This document shows positions 35,007 through 43,266 of a stretch of DNA of 64,000 bases, one piece after another. The first letter of the stretch is position 1, and each line of letters starts with the position of its first letter. Origin of the DNA: UBA1479 sp963976055 (GTDB lineage Bacteria; Pseudomonadota; Alphaproteobacteria; Rhodospirillales; Casp-alpha2); contig CAXBJB010000002.1 in the NCBI GenBank assembly GCA_963976055.1, forward strand, positions 62,001-126,000. The letters run 5' to 3'. Under the pieces are notes generated by a model. It saw only the letters and a list, made by a program, of their open reading frames with translations, had not been told where the DNA came from and made no database searches. A program made the translations under genes and the position numbers.

Positions 35007-36357
35007 TCCAGGCGTCCAGGTCGGCGAGGGCCCGTTCGGACAGCTTGATCTTGCGGTCGCGGCCGCGCGGGCGCTGCTTTTTCGGCAGGTCGTCGGTGGC
35101 GAGCGGCGGGAACAGGCCGAAATTGGCGTTCATGGGCTGGAAGGTATCAGCCTCGGCGCCGACGGTGATGTGGTTCAGCAACGCGCCGATGGAGGTCGTG
35201 GCCGGCGGCAGGGCGGGGGTCGCGCCCCGGTGGTCGGCGGCGGCGAAGCGCCCGGCCAGCAGGCCGATGCCGGCACTTTCCACATAGCCCTCGCAACCCG
35301 TGATCTGCCCGGCGAAGCGCAGGCGCGGCTGCGTCTTCAGGCGGAGCGCCGGGTCCAGCAACCGGGGTGAGTTGATGAAGGTGTTGCGGTGAATGCCGCC
35401 GAGGCGCGCGAACTCGGCGTTTTCCAGCCCTGGGATGGTGCGGAACACGCGAATCTGCTCGCCGTACGTCAGCTTGGTCTGGAACCCGACCATGTTGTAG
35501 AGCGTGCCCAGGGCATTGTCCTGGCGCAGCTGGACCACGGCGGCAAGGCGCGTGTCGGGCGCGTTCGGGTTGGTTAGGCCGACGGGCTTCATGGGGCCGA
35601 AGGACAGGGTCTTGGGCCCCCGTTCGGCCATCACCTCGATGGGCAGGCAGCCCTCGAAATAGGGGGTGTCCTTTTCCCATTCCTTGAACTGATGTTTCTC
35701 GGCGGCGAGCAAGGCCTCGATGAAGGCGTCGTACTGATCGCGGTCCATGGGCAGGTTGATGTAGTCCTTGCCGTCGCCCTTATCGTAGCGGCTTTGGAAC
35801 CAGGCGATGTCGAAATCGATGGATTCCTTGTGCACGATGGGGGCGATGGCGTCGAAGAAGGCCAACTGGTCCTGTCCCGTCAATTCGCAGATCGCCTGCG
35901 ACAGGCCGGGCGAGGTGAGGGGGCCGGTGGCGATGATGACGCTCGCCCAGTCCTCGGGCGGCAGGCCGTCGATCTCGCCGCGCTCGATGGTGACGAGCGG
36001 CTCGGCCTCCAGAGCGGCGGTCACGGCGGCGGCAAAGCCGTCGCGGTCAACGGCCAACGCCGCCCCTGCCGGCACGCGATGGCGGTCCGCCATTGCGATG
36101 ATGAGCGAGCCCAGCCGCCGCATTTCCTCGTGCAACAGGCCGACGGCGTTGGTCTCGAAATCGTCGGAGCGGAACGAGTTGGAACAGACCAATTCGGCCA
36201 GGTCCTGGGTCTTGTGGGCGTCCGTCGCGCGGTCGGGGCGCATTTCATGCAGGACCACGGGCACGCCGGCGCGGGCAAGCTGCCAGGCGGCTTCCGAGCC
36301 GGCCAGTCCGCCGCCGATCACATGGACCGGAGCGTTATGTGCGGGGGATGTCGTCAT
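34978..36357 (-). CDS. trmFO: Methylenetetrahydrofolate--tRNA-(uracil-5-)-methyltransferase TrmFO
   Basis: TrmFO makes ribothymidine at U54 of tRNA using methylenetetrahydrofolate and FAD. This 459-residue protein has the FAD loop GGGLAGSEAAWQLA at about residues 16-29, the GLLHEEMRRLGSLI and KTLSFGPMKPVGL blocks, and a C-terminal glycine-rich region with GCEGYVESAGIGLLAGR. The length is normal. It is convergent with the TPR-glycosyltransferase gene with a 29-base overlap, and divergent from the pentapeptide gene. Confidence 0.95.
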   Translation of the reverse strand: MTTSPAHNAPVHVIGGGLAGSEAAWQLARAGVPVVLHEMRPDRATDAHKTQDLAELVCSNSFRSDDFETNAVGLLHEEMRRLGSLIIAMADRHRVPAGAALAVDRDGFAAAVTAALEAEPLVTIERGEIDGLPPEDWASVIIATGPLTSPGLSQAICELTGQDQLAFFDAIAPIVHKESIDFDIAWFQSRYDKGDGKDYINLPMDRDQYDAFIEALLAAEKHQFKEWEKDTPYFEGCLPIEVMAERGPKTLSFGPMKPVGLTNPNAPDTRLAAVVQLRQDNALGTLYNMVGFQTKLTYGEQIRVFRTIPGLENAEFARLGGIHRNTFINSPRLLDPALRLKTQPRLRFAGQITGCEGYVESAGIGLLAGRFAAADHRGATPALPPATTSIGALLNHITVGAEADTFQPMNANFGLFPPLATDDLPKKQRPRGRDRKIKLSERALADLDAWITGARAAAE

Positions 36358-36516
36358 GGCCCCTAGATAGACGTAAAAGGCGGTAGGAGCAATCTTGGCG
36401 ATGTGCCAATGTTACCTGTCATGACGGACGTTTACCCTTCGTTTATCATGGGTTTTCTATAGTTCCGGGCCGGGGAGGCACGGGCTGCCGCGCCGGACCA
36501 AGGGAGTAGGATACCT

Positions 36517-37902
36517 ATGTCGTTGCAGAAGACGCGGGATTTCGGCGACCACACGTGGAAGAAGCTGTCGCAGCAGGAACTCGACGTGATTCTCGACAAG
36601 CATATGCTGTTCGCCAACGGCCGGACCGGCGGCGAACGGGCGACGCTGTCCATGCATGACCTCAGCTATCTCGATCTGTCGCGGCGCAATCTGGCGCGCA
36701 TCGAATGCGCGGGCACCCTGTTCTGCCATTGCGACCTGTCGGACACTAATTTTGAGGGGGCCGTTCTGTTCGCCGCCGACATGCGCTTCACCAACCTGAA
36801 GCGCACGGTGCTGGACAAGGCGGATATCCGGGGCGCCTGCCTGGCTGGCTCGAACCTTGAGGGGGCGTCGCTGGTCGATGCCGACATGCGCGACGGCATC
36901 TTGTTGAAACCGCAGAAGGGCGGCGGCGACCTGATCCAGGTCGTCCACGAGGACGCCACCGGCGGCCTGGAAAAGGCCAACCTGCGCGGCGCCAACATGA
37001 CCGGGGCCAAGGTTTCCGATTCCATGATCGTGCAGACGGACATGACGGACTGCATCCTGCGCCACGCCAAATTCATCCGCACCAACCTGTCGCTGTCGAA
37101 CCTGACCGGCTGCGACCTGGAGGGCGCCGATTTCACCGACGCCAATCTGTCCGGCGCGATCTTCCATGGCGCGGTGTTCAACAACACCAACCTGTCCAAT
37201 GCGGATCTGTCGGGGGCCGACCTTGTCGGCGCGATTTTCGACAACATGGACCTGACCAAGGTCAATCTCGACGTCGCTTATCTGGCCAAGCGCATCGAGG
37301 ACATGGATGTCAGCCTGCAGGAAGCGATCCTGATGCATGCGCGCTGGGTCGATTCCAACGGCGCCGAGGGCCAGCGGGCGGTGTTTTCCAAGACCGATCT
37401 GACGGACAAGGACCTGTCCGGGGTCAATCTGGCGGCATCCGACTTTTCCTTCGCGATTTTGCAGCGCACGAATTTCTCGCGTTCCGAACTGTTGATGGCC
37501 GATCTGTCCTTCGCCGACCTGCGCAAGGCCAATCTGGCGCGCTCGGACCTGCGCGGCGCCAAGTTGAGCCGCGCCAACCTGGCCGAAGCCAATATGGTCG
37601 GCGTGCTGCTGGGCGAGATTGTCATTTCGACCAAGGCCCAGGGCGGCAAGGTGCGCGCCAACCTTGACCACGCGATCCTGCGCGACGCGCAGATGAACGG
37701 CGCCGACCTGCGCAACGCGGACTTGGAAGCGGCCGACCTGCGCGGTGCCGACCTGCGCGACGCCGACCTGCGTGGCGCCAGCCTGCTCGATGCGGATCTG
37801 ACCGATGCCGACCTGCGCGGCGCCAATCTGTCCGGCGCCGACAAGCGTGGCGCGGTGGGCCTGCCCAACGGCATGGCCCGCGACGACGACGTTATCGATT
37901 GA
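36517..37902 (+). CDS. Pentapeptide repeat protein
   Basis: This 461-residue protein has a short N-terminal region (1-45) and then pentapeptide repeats of the A(D/N)LXX type in three runs: about 48-130, 150-250 and 285-450, separated by non-repeat insertions near 130-150 and 250-285. Such repeats form a right-handed quadrilateral beta helix. No signal peptide is present, so it is cytoplasmic. Some proteins of this class (Qnr, MfpA) bind gyrase, but nothing here shows that, and there is no toxin gene beside it. The start has TAGGA just upstream. It is followed by a rhodanese gene after 33 bases. Confidence 0.85.
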   Translation: MSLQKTRDFGDHTWKKLSQQELDVILDKHMLFANGRTGGERATLSMHDLSYLDLSRRNLARIECAGTLFCHCDLSDTNFEGAVLFAADMRFTNLKRTVLDKADIRGACLAGSNLEGASLVDADMRDGILLKPQKGGGDLIQVVHEDATGGLEKANLRGANMTGAKVSDSMIVQTDMTDCILRHAKFIRTNLSLSNLTGCDLEGADFTDANLSGAIFHGAVFNNTNLSNADLSGADLVGAIFDNMDLTKVNLDVAYLAKRIEDMDVSLQEAILMHARWVDSNGAEGQRAVFSKTDLTDKDLSGVNLAASDFSFAILQRTNFSRSELLMADLSFADLRKANLARSDLRGAKLSRANLAEANMVGVLLGEIVISTKAQGGKVRANLDHAILRDAQMNGADLRNADLEAADLRGADLRDADLRGASLLDADLTDADLRGANLSGADKRGAVGLPNGMARDDDVID

Positions 37903-37935
37903 TCCGCCCGCCGCGAGCCCGTAGAAATCACCCCC

Positions 37936-38379
37936 ATGGATTTTTCAAATATTCAGATCGACGAACGCACGATGATGAGCCTGGTGCTCATCGTCATCGC
38001 CTTTTATATCGGTCGCCAGCTTCCGCGTTGGATGGCGGGCGTGCCCTATGTGAAACCGGATGCGGCCAAGGCGCAGCTTGACCAGGACCCGGACACCCTG
38101 GTCATCGACGTGCGTTCCCCCAGCCAGTTCACCGGCAAGGACGGACATATCAAGGACGCCCTGAACCTGCCGCTGATCGACCTCATGGGGCGTATCAAGC
38201 AGATCAAGGCCGATCTCGCCGACTATGCGGATACGCCGGTGCTGGTGGTGTGCAAGACCGACCAACTGTCGGCCCGCGCGGCCCGTATCCTGCGCAAGAA
38301 CGGCCTGACCAAGGTGGCGGTGCTTGCCGGCGGGCTCAAGGCCTGGAAGAAGGCGGGACAGCCGGTGACGGGTGTTTGA
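37936..38379 (+). CDS. Rhodanese-like domain protein with N-terminal membrane helix
   Basis: This 147-residue protein has one hydrophobic helix at about 14-29 followed by a rhodanese domain. The active-site loop is VVCKTDQLSARAA with Cys106, a 6-residue loop of sulfurtransferase size, and the substrate pocket shows LVIDVRSPSQFTGKDGHIKDALNLPL. It is probably a membrane-attached sulfurtransferase facing the cytoplasm. It is downstream of the pentapeptide gene in the same direction, possibly co-transcribed. Confidence 0.85.
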   Translation: MDFSNIQIDERTMMSLVLIVIAFYIGRQLPRWMAGVPYVKPDAAKAQLDQDPDTLVIDVRSPSQFTGKDGHIKDALNLPLIDLMGRIKQIKADLADYADTPVLVVCKTDQLSARAARILRKNGLTKVAVLAGGLKAWKKAGQPVTGV

Positions 38380-38468
38380 CCGCAGGGCGTTTGAAATAGC
38401 GGGCAATTGACCGCGCCCAAGACCCTGTGACACCCTGTCCGTCCTTTATCCACCGACGGACGACCGCC

Positions 38469-39293
38469 ATGCCCCCCCCCGACGTTGACGCTCTCGCCGA
38501 ACAGGTGCCAGACGGGGCGCTGTTGGCCCTGCCGCCCGATTACAGCTTCGTTCCCATGGCGTTGATCCGGGCCTTGATCCGCCGCGGCGTCAAGGACCTG
38601 CATGTGCTTGCCGTGCCGATTTCGGGTATGGCGGCCGACCTTCTGATCGGCGCCGGTTGCGTGCGCCTGATGGAAGCGGCGGCGGTCAGCCTGGGCGAGG
38701 CGGGCCTGGCGCCCAGCTTCACCCGCGCCGTGCAGGACGGCAGCCTGAAAATGCGGGACAGCACCTGTCCGGCCATCCACACGGCCCTGCAGGCCTCGGA
38801 AAAGGGCGTGCCGTTCATGCCCTTGGGCGGCATCATCGGCTCCGATATCGTCAGGTACCGGGACGACTGGAAGGTAGTCGACGATCCCATGGGGGCGGGC
38901 AACGGCAAGATCCTGCTGCTGCCGGCGATCAAGCCCGACGTGGCGCTGGTTCACGCGCCGCTGGCCGACAAGTACGGCAACATCTGGGTCGGCAAGCGCC
39001 ACGAACTGTTCACCATCGCTCATGCGGCGAAGACGACACTGGCGACCTATGAGGACATCCACGACGGCGACCTGACCGCCGATCCCGTGCTGGCGGCGGG
39101 CACTATCCCCGCCATGTACATCGGCGCCACCGCCCAAGCCAAGGAAGGGGCCAAACCCCTGGGGCTTGCCGGATGCTACCCCATCGACATGGACCATATC
39201 CGTTCCTATGCCAAGGAAGCGCGCAGCCAAGAAGGCTTCAACGCCTATCTCAAGCGCGAGGTTCTGGGCCGGCAGGCGGAGGCGGCGTCGTGA
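38469..39293 (+). CDS. CoA-transferase/hydrolase-like alpha subunit
   Basis: This 274-residue protein of the family I CoA-transferase alpha type (GctA/IpdA-like) shows the block VPFMPLGGIIGSDIVRY and HAPLADKYGNIWVGKRHE. The ATG at 38469 is preferred over the upstream in-frame start at 38427. The beta-subunit gene starts at the overlapping GTGA, so the two form a heterocomplex. Homologues include glutaconate CoA-transferase and the IpdAB ring-opening hydrolase of steroid degradation. No steroid cluster is present, so the specific acyl-CoA is unknown. Confidence 0.8.
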   Translation: MPPPDVDALAEQVPDGALLALPPDYSFVPMALIRALIRRGVKDLHVLAVPISGMAADLLIGAGCVRLMEAAAVSLGEAGLAPSFTRAVQDGSLKMRDSTCPAIHTALQASEKGVPFMPLGGIIGSDIVRYRDDWKVVDDPMGAGNGKILLLPAIKPDVALVHAPLADKYGNIWVGKRHELFTIAHAAKTTLATYEDIHDGDLTADPVLAAGTIPAMYIGATAQAKEGAKPLGLAGCYPIDMDHIRSYAKEARSQEGFNAYLKREVLGRQAEAAS

Positions 39294-40039
39294 GCGAAGC
39301 CTATTCCTCCGAAGAATTCCTGATTTCCGTCGTCGCCCGCCTGCTGCCCGAACGCGGCAACGGCGCCATCGGTGCGGCGTCGCCCATTCCCGGTGCGGCG
39401 GCCCTGTTGCAGCGGGAGTTGACCGACGGCGCCTTCCGCGTGTCGCTGATCCACGGCATCACCAACAACCCGTTCACGGACGGCGGGCGCGAACTGTTCG
39501 ACGCGGCCGGGCAGGGGCGCATCGACGTGTTCTTCCTGGGCGGCGTGCAGATCGACGGTCAGGCCAACCTGAACCTGGTCGGCACCGGCGCCTATCCATC
39601 GCTTGACCGCCGGTTCCCGGGGTCGTTCGGGTCGGCCTACATGTACTTCACCGTGCCGCGTGTCATCCTGTTCCGCCCGGAACACACGCGCCGGGTGTTC
39701 GTCGATAAGGTCGATTTCATCAGCGCCCCCGGCATCAGCCCGCCCGACGTGCACCGCCCCGGCGGCCCGCACGCCCTGGTCACGGAGCTTTGCGTCATGT
39801 CGTTCGACCGGGCGCTGGGGCGGTTCCGTCTGGAAAGCGTCCATCCGGGCCATAGCGTCGAGGAAGTACGCGACAATACGGGCTTCGATTTCGACATTCC
39901 GGACAGTGTGCCCACCACCCCGGAACCGGAGCCCGAGCGGCTGGACATCTTGCGCGCCAAGATCGGCCGCGAGGTCGCCGGAACCTATCCGGACTTCGCC
40001 GAAAGGGTGCTTGGATACCGCGCCCAAGCATCAGCTTAA
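39290..40039 (+). CDS. CoA-transferase/hydrolase-like beta subunit
   Basis: This 249-residue protein, with a GTG start overlapping the alpha stop by four bases, matches the GctB/IpdB beta subunit fold: early GAIGAASPIPGAAALL, later QIDGQANLNLVGTGAY, VDFISAPGI and a C-terminal SVHPGHSVEEVRDNTGFDFDIPD. In glutaconate CoA-transferase the catalytic Glu lies in an E-S-G turn. By eye this region reads LIHG (Ile54, His55), so the Glu seems absent, as in IpdB-type hydrolases. It may therefore be a C-C hydrolase or isomerase rather than a transferase. Confidence 0.78.
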   Translation: MSEAYSSEEFLISVVARLLPERGNGAIGAASPIPGAAALLQRELTDGAFRVSLIHGITNNPFTDGGRELFDAAGQGRIDVFFLGGVQIDGQANLNLVGTGAYPSLDRRFPGSFGSAYMYFTVPRVILFRPEHTRRVFVDKVDFISAPGISPPDVHRPGGPHALVTELCVMSFDRALGRFRLESVHPGHSVEEVRDNTGFDFDIPDSVPTTPEPEPERLDILRAKIGREVAGTYPDFAERVLGYRAQASA

Positions 40040-40193
40040 GAACCGCACATCAGCCGTTTTGACGGCCGGGAATGTTGATTCCGCCGAGTTCAATCAGGGC
40101 AGAGGCCGTCCGGCAGCCCTTTGTCACGGCGGCTTTCAGCTTTTTAACCCTGCATATTCAATGGGTAATGGGATCGGGGGCGGCGGATTTCTG

Positions 40194-40199
40194 TATAAT
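40194..40199 (+). promoter_or_regulatory. Candidate -10 element before the 100-residue orphan gene
   Basis: TATAAT at 40194-40199, in a low-GC patch about 75 bases before the ATG at 40273, has TG two bases upstream, similar to an extended -10. A clear -35 is not visible, so this is a weak call. Confidence 0.35.
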
Positions 40200-40272
40200 A
40201 TTTATTTTTACCTTTTCTTGTGCCATATTTTATGCGCTGACAGAACGTCGCAATTCAGAGCGGAGAAACGCT

Positions 40273-40575
40273 ATGATTGATCAAGCTTCAAATCTTGCGT
40301 CATTTCCTTTGACGCTCGTGAAGCAGGTTACTCAAAGTACCGAGAACCTGCTTCAACAAACTCGACAAGAGGTCGAGGAAGCTGTCGAGAGTGGTTTCCG
40401 TTCTGAGGAACGGCAATCACTCGAAGAATCGACCTCTCCTTCGGCGGCCACTCAGCCGTCTCAGGACAGCAACTCCTCTGGTGAAGACCGCGGAAAAGAC
40501 TCCGCGAACACGCCTACCGACGTCGGCAGCAATGCCGGCGGCGCCAGGGGCAATGTCGTCAACGATGTTGCCTGA
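40273..40575 (+). CDS. Orphan hypothetical protein, 100 residues, AT-richer region
   Basis: The protein has an N-terminal amphipathic helix (about 8-45, ASFPLTLVKQVTQSTENLL then QQTRQEVEEAVESGF), followed by a Ser/Thr/Asn/Gly-rich disordered tail ending NVVNDVA. No domain is recognised; the N-terminal helix is faintly phasin-like, which I would not press. GGAG precedes the ATG by 8 bases. The gene has lower GC and less biased codons than its neighbours, and two terminator hairpins follow within 130 bases. It lies between the CoA-transferase pair and the acyl-CoA dehydrogenase but is unlikely to belong with them. Confidence 0.55.
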   Translation: MIDQASNLASFPLTLVKQVTQSTENLLQQTRQEVEEAVESGFRSEERQSLEESTSPSAATQPSQDSNSSGEDRGKDSANTPTDVGSNAGGARGNVVNDVA

Positions 40576-40615
40576 CACTCTTGCTCCCCCACGGTTTGGG
40601 GGGGGTGGCAAATCC

Positions 40616-40635
40616 CCGTCCCTAGGGGCGGTTTT
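40616..40635 (+). terminator. First terminator hairpin after the orphan gene
   Basis: CCGTCC at 40616-40621 pairs with GGGCGG at 40626-40631 (one G-T pair), with loop CTAG and TTTT following. A C-run and G-run just before it (about 40586-40606) can form another stem. Weaker than the next hairpin. Confidence 0.55.
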
Positions 40636-40670
40636 GTCTCAACCCTTGGAGACGTTCTGAAGGCACGGCT

Positions 40671-40710
40671 GAGCTCCCCCCGGGATATCCCGGGGGGGCT
40701 CTTTCGTTTT
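40671..40710 (+). terminator. Strong intrinsic terminator before the acyl-CoA dehydrogenase gene
   Basis: GAGC plus CCCCCCGGG at 40671-40684 pairs with CCCGGGGGGG plus CTC at 40689-40701, about 13 bp with one bulged T and an ATAT loop, followed by TTTCGTTTT. It isolates the orphan gene from the downstream acyl-CoA operon. Confidence 0.85.
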
Positions 40711-40870
40711 CGGCATTGCGGTTGCGGCTTGGTGCGACCGGGATTCCATATTTCAACAGTTGAAATGAGGTTTCATTTACTTCCGGCCCGGCGCTGTGCA
40801 CTTTGCCGTGCCCTCGTTGTTCGGTCCGGTTCACCGGACCCGGGGCCAACCGGCAAAGGAGACACCGACC

Positions 40871-42031
40871 GTGGACTTTCGACTGACCGATGACCAGCGC
40901 CAGCTGCAGGACGCCGCCCGCGCCTTTGCCCAGGGCGAAATGCGCGACGTCGCCCGCACCCTTGAACAGGAAGACAAGGCGCTGCCCGCCGAATGGATCA
41001 AGCGCTACGCGGAAATGGGCTTTCTCGGCGTCAACGTGTCGGAAGATCTGGGCGGCCTCGGGCTCGGCAATCTGGAAGCCCTGATCGTGCTGGAAGAATT
41101 CGCCAAGGTCTCGCCCGCCGTCGCCTTTCCCATCTTCGAAAGCTCCGTCGGCCCGGTGCGCGCGGTGGAACATTTCGCCGATGCGGATCTCGCCAAACGG
41201 ATTGTGCCCAAGGTCTGTGCCGGCGAGATGGTTGTCGCCGTCGCCATGTCCGAACCCGAGGCCGGATCGGCCCTGACCGACCTGAAGACCCGGGCGGTCA
41301 TCAAGGATGGCAAGATCGTCCTCAACGGCCAGAAGCGGTGGTGCTCGGGCGGCAGCCACGCCGACGCCTATGTCGTCTATTGCAAGCTGTCCGATGATCC
41401 GGGCGCCAAGGGCATCGGCGCCGTGCTGGTCGAGGACGGCACACCGGGCCTGAGCTTCGGCGCGCGCGAACGGCTCATGGGCTTCCGCGGCGTGCCGTCG
41501 GCCGACATCTTCTTCGACAACGTGGAAGTGCCCGTGGAAAACCTGGTCGTCCCGGCGGGCGGCTTCAAGAAACTGATGGAAGCCTTCGACCTGGAACGCT
41601 GCGGCAATTCGACCATGTGCCTGGGCATCGCCCAGTCGGCGCTGGACGAAGCCCTGGCCTATGTCCAGGAGCGCAAGCAGTTCGGCAAACCGCTGGTCGA
41701 GTTCCAGGCCGTGCAGTTGAAACTGGCGGAAATGGCGATCCGCTGCGAAGCTTCGCGGCTGCTGATCTGGCGGGCCGCGCAGAACGCCGCCGACGGCCTG
41801 CCGTCGATCCTCGATTCCTCCCTCGCCAAGTGCTTCTCCAACGAGATGGTGCGCGACGTGGTCGGCGCCGCCATGCAGGTCATGGGCGCCTACGGCTATT
41901 CCAAGGAGTTCGACATGGAACGCCGCATGCGCGACGGCTGGGGCTGGGGCATCGCCGGCGGCGCCATCGACATCCAGAAGGTCAACATCGCCGCCGCCCT
42001 GGTCGGCCGCCGCTTCGATCAGCGGCGCTAG
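40871..42031 (+). CDS. Acyl-CoA dehydrogenase with isovaleryl-type catalytic Glu
   Basis: This 386-residue FAD enzyme begins with GTG at 40871, after AAAGGAG. It has the AMSEPEAGSALTDLKTRA and GQKRWCSGGSHADAYVVY flavin/substrate blocks and the C-terminal MQVMGAYGYSKEF. At the usual catalytic position (YEGT in medium-chain enzymes) it reads IAGGA, so that Glu is missing. Instead Glu242 in FDLERCG matches the alternative catalytic Glu of isovaleryl-CoA and long-chain dehydrogenases. The substrate may be branched or bulky. It is 13 bases upstream of the CaiB-type CoA-transferase, which probably makes its acyl-CoA substrate. Confidence 0.85.
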   Translation: MDFRLTDDQRQLQDAARAFAQGEMRDVARTLEQEDKALPAEWIKRYAEMGFLGVNVSEDLGGLGLGNLEALIVLEEFAKVSPAVAFPIFESSVGPVRAVEHFADADLAKRIVPKVCAGEMVVAVAMSEPEAGSALTDLKTRAVIKDGKIVLNGQKRWCSGGSHADAYVVYCKLSDDPGAKGIGAVLVEDGTPGLSFGARERLMGFRGVPSADIFFDNVEVPVENLVVPAGGFKKLMEAFDLERCGNSTMCLGIAQSALDEALAYVQERKQFGKPLVEFQAVQLKLAEMAIRCEASRLLIWRAAQNAADGLPSILDSSLAKCFSNEMVRDVVGAAMQVMGAYGYSKEFDMERRMRDGWGWGIAGGAIDIQKVNIAAALVGRRFDQRR

Positions 42032-42044
42032 GGAGGACACGATA

Positions 42045-43235
42045 ATGGCCGGACCCCTCGACGGTATCCGCGTTCTCGACTTCTCGCGCGTTCTGGCGGG
42101 ACCCTGGTGCGCCATGATCCTGGGCGACCTGGGGGCCGAGGTCATCAAGGTGGAAAGCCCCGAAGGCGACGACGTGCGCCATTTCGGCCCGCCGTTCGAG
42201 GCCGGTGAAAGCGCCTATTTCCAGGTCACCAACCGCAACAAGCAGAGCATCGTCATCGACCTGAAGACGGACGAGGGCAAGGCCATCGCCCGCGACCTGG
42301 CGCTGAAAAGCGACATCGTCGTCGAGAACCTGCGGCGCGGCGCCATGGAAAAATACGGCCTGGGGTACGCGCAACTGCGCGCCGACAACCCGGGGCTGAT
42401 CTATTGCTCCGTGTCCGGCTATGGGCGCACGGGACCGGCGGCGGAGCGCGCCGGCTACGATTTCCTGATCCAGGCGGAAAGCGGCCTGATGTCGCTGATC
42501 GGCGGGGCCGACCAGCCGCCCATGAAGGTGGGGGCCGCCGTGACCGACATGGTCGCGGGTCAAGACGCGGTCGCGGGCGTGCTTGCCGCCCTGTTCCACC
42601 GGGAACGCAGCGGCAAGGGGCAGCATGTGGACATCGCCTTGCTGGACAGCGCCGTGGCGCTGCTGGCCAACCAGGGCGCCGCCTATCTGATGACCGGCGC
42701 GCGGCCTCAGCGTTTGGGCAATGACCATCCGTCGGTCTGCCCCTACCGGCCGTTCGACACGGCGGACCATCCGCTGGCGCTGGCGATCGGCGCCGACCGC
42801 CAGTTCCGCAAGCTGGCGGCGGCCCTGGGCCATCCCGACATGGCCGACGATCCGCGCTTCGCCACCAACCGGGCGCGGGCCGAAAACCGCGTCGCGCTTT
42901 ACGAGATCATGGAGGCCGCGTTCCGCACCAAGGGCCGCGACGCCTGGTTGGTCGACCTGCACGCGGCGGGTTTGCCCGCCGGCGCCATCCGCACGGTCGA
43001 TGAGGTGCTGGAAGCGCCGGAAGTCCACGCCCGCGACATGGTGGTCGAGGTCGAGCACGCGACCATTGGCCGCGAGCGCATCATCGGCTCGCCGCTCAAG
43101 CTGTCGGAAACGCCGATCAGCGTGCGCTCCGCCCCGCCGACCCTCGGCCAGCAGACGGCGGAGGTGCTGAAGGACGTGCTGGGCTGGGATGGGACCGACG
43201 CCGACGACTACGCGGCCAAGGTGAAGCCTGATTGA
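42045..43235 (+). CDS. Family III CoA-transferase (CaiB/BaiF type)
   Basis: This 396-residue protein has the N-terminal LDFSRVLAGPWCAMILGDLGAEVIKVE signature, RNKQSIVIDLK, the catalytic Asp168 in the block VGAAVTDMVAG (aligned to the aspartate of formyl-CoA transferase), and the C-terminal VDEVLEAPEVHARDMVVEVEH. It transfers CoA between carboxylic acids by a covalent mixed-anhydride mechanism; the substrate pair is not predictable. It is in the same operon as the acyl-CoA dehydrogenase. Confidence 0.9.
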   Translation: MAGPLDGIRVLDFSRVLAGPWCAMILGDLGAEVIKVESPEGDDVRHFGPPFEAGESAYFQVTNRNKQSIVIDLKTDEGKAIARDLALKSDIVVENLRRGAMEKYGLGYAQLRADNPGLIYCSVSGYGRTGPAAERAGYDFLIQAESGLMSLIGGADQPPMKVGAAVTDMVAGQDAVAGVLAALFHRERSGKGQHVDIALLDSAVALLANQGAAYLMTGARPQRLGNDHPSVCPYRPFDTADHPLALAIGADRQFRKLAAALGHPDMADDPRFATNRARAENRVALYEIMEAAFRTKGRDAWLVDLHAAGLPAGAIRTVDEVLEAPEVHARDMVVEVEHATIGRERIIGSPLKLSETPISVRSAPPTLGQQTAEVLKDVLGWDGTDADDYAAKVKPD

Positions 43236-43266
43236 CCAACCCGTCGGACGATGACGCCACGGGCGG

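Noticed and set aside
40072..40272. Upstream in-frame extension (hydrophobic) of the 100-residue orphan protein
   Set aside because: A TATAAT box lies inside it and a good ribosome site precedes the ATG at 40273.
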